Counted from the first letter of the stretch, positions 8,030 through 15,783 are shown. The stretch: 16,765 nt of DNA from CAZVAO01 sp964625175 (GCA_964625175.1 CAZVAO010000049.1:1-16765); one strand, 5' to 3'. The notes: generated by a model not told the origin, from the letters alone. Made by a program: numbers and translations.

Positions 8030-8061
8030 CCTGGTCTAAGTATCAATTCAAATCATTGTGT

Positions 8062-8100
8062 AGAGTCCGCTGATAGGCGGACTCTTTATGTATTTTGCTT
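8062..8100 (+). terminator. Intrinsic terminator of the iorAB operon
   Basis: AGAGTCCGC (8062-8070) and GCGGACTCT (8077-8085) form a perfect G+C-rich 9-bp stem with a 6-nt loop. A T-rich tail (TTATGTATTTTGCTT) follows at once. It lies about 85 nt after the last stop codon of the run and is the first strong terminator on the plus strand, supporting 2385-7977 as one transcription unit. Confidence 0.85.
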
Positions 8101-8653
8101 ATATGCCATATAGTGATCGGCAGGCATTCGCTACATTTAGGTTTTCCTATACGGATGGAGAATCCCGAAGTCAGCCTGGTGGAGGATAGAGATCCCACTC
8201 AAAGAGATCATATACGCATGAATTTGTTAACAAAGAACAGTTAGCTAGTGATATCAGGACGTAAAAATCCTTCTTTATCATAATTTAACCTTCAAAATTA
8301 TCCTATATTTGACTAAGGAGCAAGGGGCTGCATCAGTTCTCGTACAACATATTGCAAATAGAATGGGCGCTAAAAGAAGGTAATGCAAATGGTAAGTAGN
8401 NNNNNNNNNNNNNNNNNNNNNNNNNNNNNNNNNNNNNNNNNNNNNNNNNNNNNNNNNNNNNNNNNNNNNNNNNNNNNNNNNNNNNNNNNNNNNNNNNNNC
8501 AACATATTGCAAATAGAATGGGCGCTAAAAGAAGGTAATGCAAATGGTAAGTAGAATTAAATATAGTTAGTTGAGATATTAAATAACTAGGCTTTGAACC
8601 CTATTTTCTAACCAATACGTCTCATAGCTAAATAAAACAACGGGGTGGTAGCA
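8101..8653. other. Gene-poor region containing a false gap
   Basis: No convincing gene on either strand. The true length is about 155 bases less than shown, because of the N-run and the 55-bp duplicate. One open stretch without a start codon (8252-8380, 43 sense codons ending ...HIANRMGAKRR then stop) looks protein-like and may be a decayed gene end. No clear promoter for the downstream HD gene could be picked out in the A+T-rich 8555-8640 interval, although one is expected there. Confidence 0.6.
8345..8554. repeat. Artefactual 55-bp direct duplication flanking a 100-N gap
   Basis: Bases 8345-8399 and 8500-8554 are identical over exactly 55 bp and abut the N-run (8400-8499). Length and geometry are the same as at 6236-6445, so these are overlapping contig ends with nothing missing between them. 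Confidence 0.95.
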
Positions 8654-9256
8654 ATGGATCAAAGACTCAAGCAGCAGTTAGACTTTATTTTAGAGGTAGG
8701 CAAACTGAAGAATATCTTTCGTCGATCATTAATCTGCAGTGGCGATCGTTATGAAAATGATGCCGAACATTCCTGGCACTTGGCTTTAATGGTTATGGTG
8801 CTCCAGGAGTACGCGATTGCGGGTACAGAAATCTTGGAAGCTATGAAGATGGTAATCATTCACGATATCGTCGAAATTGACGCTGGAGACACATTCGCCT
8901 ACGATACGAAAGGCTATGAATCCAAAGAAGTGCGCGAACGTCAAGCTGCGGATCGGATTTTTAAGCTACTGCCACTTGATCAAAGCGTGGAAATGCGCGC
9001 CCTATGGGACGAATTCGAGCTTATGACATCACCAAGCGCAAAATTTGCGACAGCCCTAGACCGCATGCAGCCTCTCTTGCTCAACTATCTGAACAAGGGT
9101 CAGTCTTGGAAAAAGTATGGGATTAATGCGGATCAAGTCCTTGAACGCAATGCCCATATCGAGCAGGGTGCACCTGTGCTATGGTCATATGTTGAATCAC
9201 TTATAGAAAAAAGTATCGTGGAAGGTTTGTTAATCCCGAGAAAGGCGACAAAATGA
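8654..9256 (+). CDS. HD-domain phosphohydrolase, YfbR/HDDC2-like 5'-deoxynucleotidase family
   Basis: A soluble 200-aa metal-dependent phosphohydrolase. The HD-domain ligands are H39 in NDAEHSWH, H70-D71 in IIHDIVEIDAGD, and D136 in ATALDRMQP. This spacing matches YfbR and HDDC2 proteins, which dephosphorylate deoxynucleoside 5'-monophosphates. The RRSLICSGDRYENDAEHSW block is also typical of that group. A GTG at 8645 is in frame, but GGGGTGG at 8642-8648 fits as the ribosome site for the ATG at 8654. Its stop overlaps the start of the alpha/beta hydrolase gene (ATGA), so the two are probably translationally coupled. The exact nucleotide substrate is not visible. Confidence 0.9.
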   Translation: MDQRLKQQLDFILEVGKLKNIFRRSLICSGDRYENDAEHSWHLALMVMVLQEYAIAGTEILEAMKMVIIHDIVEIDAGDTFAYDTKGYESKEVRERQAADRIFKLLPLDQSVEMRALWDEFELMTSPSAKFATALDRMQPLLLNYLNKGQSWKKYGINADQVLERNAHIEQGAPVLWSYVESLIEKSIVEGLLIPRKATK

Positions 9257-10041
9257 ATACTTTAGCTTATCAAGAAGTAGGGGATCCCTCAAAACCAACG
9301 ATCGTTTTCCTACATGGTGGCGGCCTAGCAGGTTGGATGTGGGACCAACAAATTGCGATTCTAAGTGAGTCTTATCATTGCTTAGTGCCCGACTTGCCAG
9401 AACATGGTGCGAGTATGGCGATGAAGCCCTTCACGATGCGCTATGCTGCTGAATTGGTTAGTACGCACATTAAAGAAAAAGCTCTGAATGGGCGTGCTCA
9501 TATTGTAGGCCTCTCCTTAGGTGGTCAGGTTGCTTTAGATATGCTTAGTTATTGTCCAGAGGTGATCGACCATATGATCATCAGTGGTACGCTTGTCCGT
9601 CCCATGAAGGGGTACGGAAAGTGGCTAAGCCCAATGGTGAAGGTTTCTGCTCCCTTGGTCAGCAAACGCTGGTTTGCGCGCCTACAAGCAAAACAACTGG
9701 CTGTACCGGAGACTTATTTTGAACGCTATTTCTCAACAACAAAAGATTTCGATGCGCAATCACTCGAACATGTTTTGCGTGCCAATAATACCTTCGAACT
9801 GCCTTTATCGTTCCGTTCTTCAGGGGAATCCCTCTTGGTTTTAGCTGGAGAAAAAGAACTAAAGCCCATTTTACAATCTCAGTTGGATATAATGGATGCC
9901 TTGCCTGCAAGTAGGGGATTCATCATCATAGGTGCAGGGCATGCTGTGAATTTTACAGCACCTGAATTATTTGCAGAGATTATTTCAGCATGGCTATCTG
10001 ATAAAGCATTACCAGCCGGTCTGATCGAGATTAAGAAATAG
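9253..10041 (+). CDS. Alpha/beta hydrolase
   Basis: A 262-aa alpha/beta-hydrolase-fold enzyme (esterase, lipase or C-C hydrolase type). VFLHGGGLAGW (18-28) supplies the oxyanion-hole loop, the nucleophile elbow is GLSLGG with S88, and the catalytic histidine is H229 in GAGHAVNF. The acid after strand 7 is probably a glutamate in LVLAGEKEL (E199 or E201) instead of the usual aspartate. A short cap region (about 115-175) is rich in aromatic and basic residues. There is no signal peptide. It overlaps the HD gene by 4 bp and precedes the permease gene by 12 nt. The substrate cannot be assigned. Confidence 0.9.
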   Translation: MNTLAYQEVGDPSKPTIVFLHGGGLAGWMWDQQIAILSESYHCLVPDLPEHGASMAMKPFTMRYAAELVSTHIKEKALNGRAHIVGLSLGGQVALDMLSYCPEVIDHMIISGTLVRPMKGYGKWLSPMVKVSAPLVSKRWFARLQAKQLAVPETYFERYFSTTKDFDAQSLEHVLRANNTFELPLSFRSSGESLLVLAGEKELKPILQSQLDIMDALPASRGFIIIGAGHAVNFTAPELFAEIISAWLSDKALPAGLIEIKK

Positions 10042-10053
10042 GAGAAAAAGATT

Positions 10054-11715
10054 ATGATTGCATTGTTAGCAGCTTTGCCGATATTAGTAGCTATTGTTTT
10101 GATGGTTGTTTTCAATTGGGGCGCTAAGCGAGCATTACCGATCGCTTGGGCCAGTGCAGCGTTCGTGGCCTATTTTGTTTGGAAAATGAATTTAATGGAT
10201 ATCTTTGCTTTTTCAGCTTTTGGGGCGCTTAAGGCTCTAGATGTCTTGATCATCATTTTTGGCGCTATTTTGATTTTAAATACGCTGAAGCAATCCGGTG
10301 CAATGGCTACGATTAGCAATGGCTTTAAGGGGATCAGTGCGGACAGAAGGATCCAAATGATTATCATCGGTTGGATGTTTGGGGCATTTATAGAAGGTGC
10401 TGCAGGCTTTGGTACCCCTGCTGCCTTAGCGGCTCCTTTACTAGTCGGGATCGGTTATCCGCCATTGGCTGCCGCAATGGTAACGTTGATTTCTAATAGT
10501 ACACCAGTGGCATTTGGTGCTGTAGGCACCCCACTTTTGGGGGCGATGTCTACCATAACAGGCAATATTACAGCGCTCGGTGGCAATACTGAGGCTTTCA
10601 AGATGGCTCTTACCCAATGGACAGCCTTAACCCATGGGATTGTTGGCACCTTTATCCCTTTGCTAGCCGTTTGTATGATGACCAAGTTTTTCGGCAAGAA
10701 TAAATCAATTAAAGATGGCCTAAAGGTGGCTCCTTTTGCCCTTTTTGCGGGCTTGGCTTTTACGGTACCGATGTACATCATGGCCGTATTATTTGGTCCC
10801 GAATTACCATCACTAGCGGGTGCCTTTATTGGTTTGGTGATTGTTGTTGTTGCCGCTCGACAGGGCTTTTTAATTCCAGAGGAAGTATGGGACTTCCCTT
10901 CTAAAGAGAATTGGGAAGTGGATTGGTGTGCCACTGAAGAAGTAACTAGCCAGTCAGCTAGCGCAGATGATATGCCATTAATCAAGGCATGGATTCCGTA
11001 TATTATTATCGCATTGGTCTTGATTGTAACGCGCATACCGGCTTTTGGAATCAAGCAATTCTTAGTGGCTCAGGAGTTAATCATTACGGACATCATGGGA
11101 AGGGTTGGTCTAAATTATTCCTTGAAGTGGGCGTATTTGCCGGGAACCATTCCATTTGTAGTAACCGCCATCTTTACTCAGTTCTTTTATAAAATGAAAA
11201 AAGAACAAATCAAATTGGCTTGGAAGCACACCTTCCACCAAATTTACGGCGCGGCAATCGCTCTTTTTGCAGGTGTAGCTATGGTTCAATTAATGCTTAA
11301 TTCAGGTGTTAACGGTGCCGGCTATAGCAGTATGTTGACTGAGATGGCAATGGCTGTGGCTGGTTTAGCTGGCCAGGCCTATATCCTTGTCGCCCCATTC
11401 ATAGGGGTGCTGGGGGCGTTTATTTCGGGCTCTAATACGGTTTCGAATATCCTCTTTTCTTCGTTCCAGTTTGAAACAGCAACGATATTAAAAATGCCGC
11501 AAGTATTGATTGTCGTACTCCAAGTAATCGGTGGGGGTATCGGTAATATGATCTGTATTAATAATATCGTAGCGGTCTGTGCTACCATCGGAATCGTTGG
11601 CGTAGAAGGGAAATTAATTAAGCGCAATATCATTCCCGTTATCCTTTATGGTTTAGCGGTTGCTCTATTAATCGGTCTATTTATTCAAAGTGGGATTAAC
11701 CCGCTGCCACTATAG
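10054..11715 (+). CDS. lctP: L-lactate permease family transporter
   Basis: A 553-aa integral membrane protein of the LctP family (TC 2.A.14), which moves L-lactate, and in some members glycolate, across the cytoplasmic membrane with protons or ions. About a dozen hydrophobic segments run through the protein. The diagnostic block FGAFIEGAAGFGTPAALAAP (109-128) is followed by SNSTPVAFGAVGTP (147-160), and ISGSNTVSNILF occurs in the C-terminal half. The length is almost the same as that of E. coli LldP. A GGAGAAAA ribosome site precedes the ATG. The neighbours are not lactate dehydrogenases, so the physiological substrate may be another 2-hydroxy or short-chain organic acid; this is inference. 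Confidence 0.95.
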   Translation: MIALLAALPILVAIVLMVVFNWGAKRALPIAWASAAFVAYFVWKMNLMDIFAFSAFGALKALDVLIIIFGAILILNTLKQSGAMATISNGFKGISADRRIQMIIIGWMFGAFIEGAAGFGTPAALAAPLLVGIGYPPLAAAMVTLISNSTPVAFGAVGTPLLGAMSTITGNITALGGNTEAFKMALTQWTALTHGIVGTFIPLLAVCMMTKFFGKNKSIKDGLKVAPFALFAGLAFTVPMYIMAVLFGPELPSLAGAFIGLVIVVVAARQGFLIPEEVWDFPSKENWEVDWCATEEVTSQSASADDMPLIKAWIPYIIIALVLIVTRIPAFGIKQFLVAQELIITDIMGRVGLNYSLKWAYLPGTIPFVVTAIFTQFFYKMKKEQIKLAWKHTFHQIYGAAIALFAGVAMVQLMLNSGVNGAGYSSMLTEMAMAVAGLAGQAYILVAPFIGVLGAFISGSNTVSNILFSSFQFETATILKMPQVLIVVLQVIGGGIGNMICINNIVAVCATIGIVGVEGKLIKRNIIPVILYGLAVALLIGLFIQSGINPLPL

Positions 11716-11742
11716 AAGTCTTACAGAGAGGTGATGGGATTT

Positions 11743-13068
11743 ATGATTAGCAAAGATAGAATTAAGCAGTTAAATCAGCTAAACAATCACATCATAATGA
11801 TTTCAATCGATGCTTTAACGAGCACGGATGCGATTCATTTGCAGCAGTTGCCTCATTTTAAAATGTTGTTTGAGCAAGGAACCTATATTAAGAAAGTCAT
11901 TAGTGTTTTACCGACCTTAACTTACCCGTGTCATGTTTCATTGATTACGGGTACGTATCCGGCTACCCATCAAATCGTCGATAATAGACGATTTAACCCT
12001 GCCAAAGGGAGTAGAGAGTGGTGTTTTTATGATCAAGATATCGCCGTTCCAACGTTCTACTCGCTTGCCAAGGACCAGGGTTGGACGGTGGGGTCGATCT
12101 TCTGGCCAGTAACGGCAGGGGCAGCAATCGACTATAATTGTCCACCAATTTGGCCAACAAAAAAAGGACAGCATCAGACGATGCTATCCCTGCGTTATGG
12201 CTCACCACTGTTCTTATTGGAAATCAATCGTCGCTTTGGCAAGTTGCGGCAGGGAAGAGAGTATCCCGCTTTGGATGAGTTTGCTACCGCATCCGCCTGT
12301 TTTCTGATTACAAAAAAGACACCGAACTTGCTGCTGTTATCCTTGACCGAATTAGATCATTGGCGGCACAAGTATGGCCGTGATTCGATCCAAGCGCTAG
12401 AGAGCTTAAAACGGATGGACGAGCGCCTCGGTCGGTTAATGAAAGCCGAGCAGGATGCAGGGTTAAATGCCACCTACGTGATTATTGGTGATCATGGCTT
12501 CGCAGATACGCATACAAATGTTGATTTTAATCGCATATTCATTGACCATGGTTTGCTGAATGAGCCATTGTCCGAAGCGGTGACCTCATGGAAGGTTCTT
12601 GCCCATAGCCGTGGTGGATCTGTAAAGATCTATTTCCAGAATGGAGATCAAGGGTTAATGAGAGCGGTTTCAGACTTGCTAGATCAATTAAGGCAGTCAG
12701 GGCAGTATGGTATCGCCGATGTCTTTAATCGGCCAGCAGCCCAAGAAAGGGGCTTAGCTGGGTCATTTATGTTTATCGTTACCGCACAGGAGGGCTACCA
12801 TTTTAGCAGCGATTTTGCACCTCAGCAGATTATGAGTATGGCTGAATATAATAAGGTCCAATCTTATCAAGAGGTCGCTACCCATGGCTATGACCCTTAT
12901 TTGCCTGGCCTAGAAACGATGGCAATCTTGTGTGGGAAAGGGATAAAGCAAGGCGAAGTCTTAGACGAGGCCAACATTGTGGATATTATACCCACGATTG
13001 CCCATCAGTTAGACTGGAAGATGCCCTCTACTGAAGGACGGGTATTAACGGAGGTGATCGACAAATGA
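11743..13068 (+). CDS. NPP-type phosphodiesterase/nucleotide pyrophosphatase (alkaline phosphatase superfamily)
   Basis: A 441-aa metal-dependent hydrolase of the type I phosphodiesterase/nucleotide pyrophosphatase family. The bimetal site is readable: D23 in MISIDAL, the probable nucleophile T60 in PTLTYPCH, ITGTYPATHQIVDN, D205 and H209 in LTELDHWRHKYG, D250-H251 in GDHGF, and H381 in ATHGYDP. No signal peptide is seen, so it probably acts in the cytoplasm, unlike many secreted NPPs. GTG (11731) and ATG (11734) are also in frame, but AGAGAGGTGAT ends about 9 nt before the ATG at 11743 and sits too close to the other two. It overlaps the ATL gene by 4 bp. Likely substrates are nucleotide or phosphodiester compounds; which ones is unknown. 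Confidence 0.92.
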   Translation: MISKDRIKQLNQLNNHIIMISIDALTSTDAIHLQQLPHFKMLFEQGTYIKKVISVLPTLTYPCHVSLITGTYPATHQIVDNRRFNPAKGSREWCFYDQDIAVPTFYSLAKDQGWTVGSIFWPVTAGAAIDYNCPPIWPTKKGQHQTMLSLRYGSPLFLLEINRRFGKLRQGREYPALDEFATASACFLITKKTPNLLLLSLTELDHWRHKYGRDSIQALESLKRMDERLGRLMKAEQDAGLNATYVIIGDHGFADTHTNVDFNRIFIDHGLLNEPLSEAVTSWKVLAHSRGGSVKIYFQNGDQGLMRAVSDLLDQLRQSGQYGIADVFNRPAAQERGLAGSFMFIVTAQEGYHFSSDFAPQQIMSMAEYNKVQSYQEVATHGYDPYLPGLETMAILCGKGIKQGEVLDEANIVDIIPTIAHQLDWKMPSTEGRVLTEVIDK

Positions 13069-13385
13069 ATGCCTTTACCATGCAAGTCATTCGAATCATC
13101 AAGGCAATTCCGCAGGGGAAGGTAATGACCTACGGACAAATTGCAGCCTATGCGGGCAATCCTCGTGGGGCACGTCAGGTTTCACGAATCCTGCATAGTA
13201 TGAGTGGCAAGCACGAATTGCCGTGGTTTAGGGTTGTGAATAGTCAAGGAAAGGTGTCCTTACAGGAAGGCGCAGGAGGCGAATTGCAGACGGCATTATT
13301 AATCAGTGAAGGGGTTGTATTTGATTTACATAATGCAATTGATTTAAAGCGCTATGCCGTGCAGATGAAAGAAATAGAACCCTAA
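13065..13385 (+). CDS. Alkyltransferase-like protein (ATL), MGMT family without the acceptor cysteine
   Basis: A 106-aa small DNA-binding protein related to the C-terminal domain of O6-alkylguanine-DNA alkyltransferase. The helix-turn-helix with GKVMTYGQIAAYAGNPRGARQVSRIL (18-43) is intact, including the base-flipping arginine region. The active-site motif PCHRV is replaced by PWFRVV (53-58), so tryptophan 54 stands where the alkyl-accepting cysteine would be. ATL proteins of this kind bind O6-alkylguanine and hand the lesion to nucleotide excision repair instead of reversing it. Its ATG overlaps the phosphodiesterase stop, and GGAGGTGAT within that gene serves as its ribosome site, so translation is coupled. 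It is the last gene of the run. Confidence 0.93.
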   Translation: MNAFTMQVIRIIKAIPQGKVMTYGQIAAYAGNPRGARQVSRILHSMSGKHELPWFRVVNSQGKVSLQEGAGGELQTALLISEGVVFDLHNAIDLKRYAVQMKEIEP

Positions 13386-13465
13386 CAGATAAGTTTATGC
13401 GGGCGTATACACAGAAGTATGCATCTTTCAGCATGAACCGCAATCTTGCTCGCTCATAAGTGCAA

Positions 13466-13490
13466 TATGTGCTTAGCAGTTTAGCACATA
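13466..13490. terminator. 8-bp hairpin after the ATL gene, possible transcript end
   Basis: TATGTGCT (13466-13473) and AGCACATA (13483-13490) form a perfect 8-bp stem with a 9-nt loop, about 80 nt after the ATL stop. No T-run follows, so termination here is uncertain. Confidence 0.35.
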
Positions 13491-13582
13491 GCCCTCTCAT
13501 TGCGTAATATGGTTAGGGTCGTCAAATCCTGCATCACTTTTTTCATGATTATACATGTTAGAGTGATATGCGATTTATAGGT

Positions 13583-13611
13583 TTGTAAATAGGATATGTG
13601 CAGTGTAATAA
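13583..13611 (+). promoter_or_regulatory. Candidate promoter of the ABC-F transcript
   Basis: TTGTAA (13583-13588) and TAATAA (13606-13611) are separated by exactly 17 nt, a reasonable sigma-A promoter. Transcription would start near 13618, just upstream of the leader ORF ribosome site, which fits a leader-regulated mRNA. Confidence 0.45.
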
Positions 13612-13635
13612 CACTAGAAAGAAAAGGGTGCCGAA

Positions 13636-13683
13636 ATGATTAAGAAAAATACCTCGTTTTTAAAAAATCAAGCACAAATGTAG
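13636..13683 (+). CDS. Putative 15-aa leader peptide of the ABC-F gene
   Basis: A short ORF encoding MIKKNTSFLKNQAQM is preceded by AAAAGGGTG at a workable ribosome-site distance. It ends 58 nt before the ABC-F start. ARE-type ABC-F genes are commonly controlled by ribosome-mediated attenuation on such leaders. Within it, ACCTC (13651-13655, codon 6 and start of codon 7) is complementary to GAGGT (13733-13737) of the ABC-F ribosome site, so leader mRNA could mask that site. I see no intrinsic terminator with a T-run between the leader and the gene, which favours a translational switch if there is one. Confidence 0.45.
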   Translation: MIKKNTSFLKNQAQM

Positions 13684-13710
13684 AACATTAGTCGCTGAAA
13701 ACGATGCAGC

Positions 13711-13726
13711 TTCTAGCGTTCTAGAA
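13711..13726 (+). promoter_or_regulatory. Small stem-loop next to the ABC-F ribosome binding site
   Basis: TTCTAG (13711-13716) and CTAGAA (13721-13726) pair around a CGTT loop, 4 nt before TGGAGG. It may take part in the leader's alternative folding. It is not a terminator. Confidence 0.4.
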
Positions 13727-13741
13727 ACACTGGAGGTTATT

Positions 13742-15388
13742 ATGTTATTACTTCACGCTCAGAACCTAAAAAAGTTTTATGGAGATCGACAGATTCTGGA
13801 AATCCCAGAGTTTAGAATTTATCAAGAAGACCGCTTTGGTGTTGTCGGTATTAATGGTGCAGGAAAGAGTACATTGCTGAACATACTAGCAGGCAAAGAC
13901 CGTAATTTTCAAGGCCAGGTAAAATCCTATACTCGGATTTCATATATTGAGCAACAGGATGATGGGGTTCCAGAATTACTCAGTCAGGCTACGGACTATA
14001 ATGCTCATCAGCTTAGTGAATTTGGCGTTATTCGAAATCGTGATGAAGGATTAAGTGGCGGCGAGAAATCTCGATTACGCTTGGCTTTGAATTTTGATGA
14101 TGAAGCAGGGTTACTTTTTGCTGACGAACCGACCAGTAACTTAGATTTAGCAGGCATTGAGTTAGTGGAAGCTAAGCTAAGTTCTTTTCGTGGGGGCATG
14201 CTCCTGATCAGTCATGACAGATGGCTTTTAAATCATATTTGTAATAGTATAATTGAAATTGATCGAGGAAAAGTAACAATCTATCCTGGTAATTATGTGG
14301 ACTATCAGCGCTTAAAGCAAGCAAAGTACGATCGGGAAATGTTTGAGTATAATCAATACTCTCGAGAGAGGCAACGCCTAATACATACGATTGATCATAG
14401 CGCAAGAAGAATTAAAAATCTCAAAAAGACACCGTCGAGAATGGGTAACTCTGAGGCGCGTTTGCATCGTCGAACAACAAATCAAATTCAAGGAAATATG
14501 AGCACAAAATTAAAAGCAATGGAAACACGTCTTGAAAACCTCGAAAAGAAAGAACGTCCTAAAGACCCTCTTAGAACCAAAATCGAGATTCCATCAGCTC
14601 CAAATCCTTTTGCGAAGACGATTGTTCAAGCGAGAAACTTGAAAGTTGCGCGAGGTAATAAAGTACTTTTGTGGAATGTGAGTTTTCAGTTAGAAAAAGG
14701 CAAGATTACAGCTTTAATCGGGCCAAATGGATCTGGCAAAAGCACTTTAGCATCCTTGATTTATCAGCGTGGTGAAGGACTCACACTAGCTCAAGGATTA
14801 AAGCCAGGGTGGCTAAACCAAGATTTTTTAAGTTTTGACCAGAGTCAATCTATTTTAGCTAATGTCATGAAAAATAGTATTCAAAATCAAACAATTGTTC
14901 GAACTGTTTTGGCGCGACTGCTATTTAGGGCTGATGATGTTTATAAAGAGTTCGGATTATTAAGTGGTGGAGAGAAATTAAAGGTGGCAATAGCCGCTTT
15001 GATAGTTGCTGATGTGAATTTCTTAATACTGGATGAACCAACGAATTACTTAGATATCTATTCTACTGAGGCAATGGAGCAGGTGCTAAAGTCCTATGCA
15101 GGGAGCATATTGCTAATCTCCCATGATCGTATCTTTATAGAGAATCTGGCTAATCGTCTCTTGATAATCAATAATAAGCATTTGCTTTCTTATTCTGGAA
15201 CTTATACAGAGTATAAGAGACATATACATCAGAATACCCAACAAAATGCTGGCGAAATTAATAGAACAATTTTGCAGATGCGCCTAGCGGCAATAGCTGG
15301 TAAATTGAACAACTGCTCAGATTTAGAAAAACCTTTGCTTGAGCAAGAATACAATGAGATCGTCGCGATAATGAAATCAATTCGCTAA
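13742..15388 (+). CDS. ARE-type ABC-F ribosomal protection protein (Vga/VmlR/CplR-like)
   Basis: A 548-aa cytosolic tandem ATPase with no membrane domain. ABC1 has Walker A GINGAGKST (36-44), signature LSGGE (104-108) and Walker B LLFADEPT with E129. ABC2 has GPNGSGKST (327-335), LSGGE (407-411) and LILDEPT with E432. The interdomain linker (about 185-290) is highly basic and includes KKTPSRMGNSEARLHRR, a segment I associate with the Vga/VmlR/CplR antibiotic-resistance group, which enters the ribosomal E site and displaces lincosamides, pleuromutilins and streptogramin A. The drug spectrum cannot be predicted from the sequence alone. A leader ORF lies upstream. Its stop overlaps by 4 bp the stop of the opposite-strand gene that follows. 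Base use looks more AT-rich than in the preceding operon. Confidence 0.92.
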   Translation: MLLLHAQNLKKFYGDRQILEIPEFRIYQEDRFGVVGINGAGKSTLLNILAGKDRNFQGQVKSYTRISYIEQQDDGVPELLSQATDYNAHQLSEFGVIRNRDEGLSGGEKSRLRLALNFDDEAGLLFADEPTSNLDLAGIELVEAKLSSFRGGMLLISHDRWLLNHICNSIIEIDRGKVTIYPGNYVDYQRLKQAKYDREMFEYNQYSRERQRLIHTIDHSARRIKNLKKTPSRMGNSEARLHRRTTNQIQGNMSTKLKAMETRLENLEKKERPKDPLRTKIEIPSAPNPFAKTIVQARNLKVARGNKVLLWNVSFQLEKGKITALIGPNGSGKSTLASLIYQRGEGLTLAQGLKPGWLNQDFLSFDQSQSILANVMKNSIQNQTIVRTVLARLLFRADDVYKEFGLLSGGEKLKVAIAALIVADVNFLILDEPTNYLDIYSTEAMEQVLKSYAGSILLISHDRIFIENLANRLLIINNKHLLSYSGTYTEYKRHIHQNTQQNAGEINRTILQMRLAAIAGKLNNCSDLEKPLLEQEYNEIVAIMKSIR

Positions 15389-15738
15389 TCGATGGAGTTA
15401 AGATCAATATAGATAAAGAGTACACCAGAAGCGATCGGTGGAAGCGAAATAAGTAGGAAGTTTACAATGTTAGTATAAGTAGTAAAATTAATAGTGAAGA
15501 TGAGACCAATTACAATGTGAAGGTAGCCTCCTATTCGTTGGTGGTGTAGAGTGAGACGGTAAGCGACAAAAAGTAAGGCTAAAAGAAGACTTCCAGCACC
15601 AAATTTCACGACACGATTTATGATGCTCTCCGACTGCATAAGGCTTAAAATGGTGCTGTAACAGAGCATAGCTAGGTAAGCCATACTCAGGTATTTAGCG
15701 GTTTTGTATAGAATTAGATAGCGATTCGTCCGATTCAT
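15385..15738 (-). CDS. Unrecognised small membrane protein with about four TM helices
   Basis: A 117-aa hydrophobic protein of no family I recognise. Probable helices lie at about residues 16-35, 43-63, 72-88 and 92-112, with a basic N-terminus (MNRTNRYLILYKTAK) that should stay inside. The ATG at 15738 is chosen because AAAGGAG lies about 6 nt upstream. An in-frame ATG 26 codons earlier has no such site and would run through the hairpin at 15752-15775. It converges on the ABC-F gene with a 4-bp overlap of the stop codons. Four-TM small proteins of this kind are often uncharacterised, and no function is proposed. Confidence 0.72.
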   Translation of the reverse strand: MNRTNRYLILYKTAKYLSMAYLAMLCYSTILSLMQSESIINRVVKFGAGSLLLALLFVAYRLTLHHQRIGGYLHIVIGLIFTINFTTYTNIVNFLLISLPPIASGVLFIYIDLNSID

Positions 15739-15751
15739 AAGGACTCCTTTG

Positions 15752-15783
15752 ATACCACACAGATTTGTGCGGTATTTTTTATA
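15752..15783 (+). terminator. Plus-strand intrinsic terminator
   Basis: ATACCACACA (15752-15761) pairs with TGTGCGGTAT (15766-15775), nine pairs with one A-C mismatch, around a GATT loop, and a run of six more T follows at once. On the plus strand this is a good terminator, and the only upstream plus-strand gene is ABC-F, 364 nt away. On the minus strand it would instead be a hairpin in the leader of the small membrane protein gene. Confidence 0.65.

Larger units (their letters stand above)
13386..13741 (+). other. Intergenic region and leader of the ABC-F gene
   Basis: This stretch of about 355 bp has no long gene. It holds the hairpin at 13466-13490, a candidate promoter (13583-13611), a 15-codon leader ORF (13636-13683), a TTCTAG/CTAGAA stem-loop (13711-13726) and the ribosome site TGGAGG (13731-13736) of the ABC-F gene. 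Confidence 0.6.

Noticed and set aside
8104..8190. 28-codon ORF starting MPYSDRQAF after the operon terminator
   Set aside because: No ribosome site and no family resemblance; it is too short to support as a gene.
10455..11054. 199-codon minus-strand ORF inside the permease gene
   Set aside because: It is a shadow of lctP: low-complexity threonine- and alanine-rich sequence with no ribosome site, opposite a clearly conserved gene.
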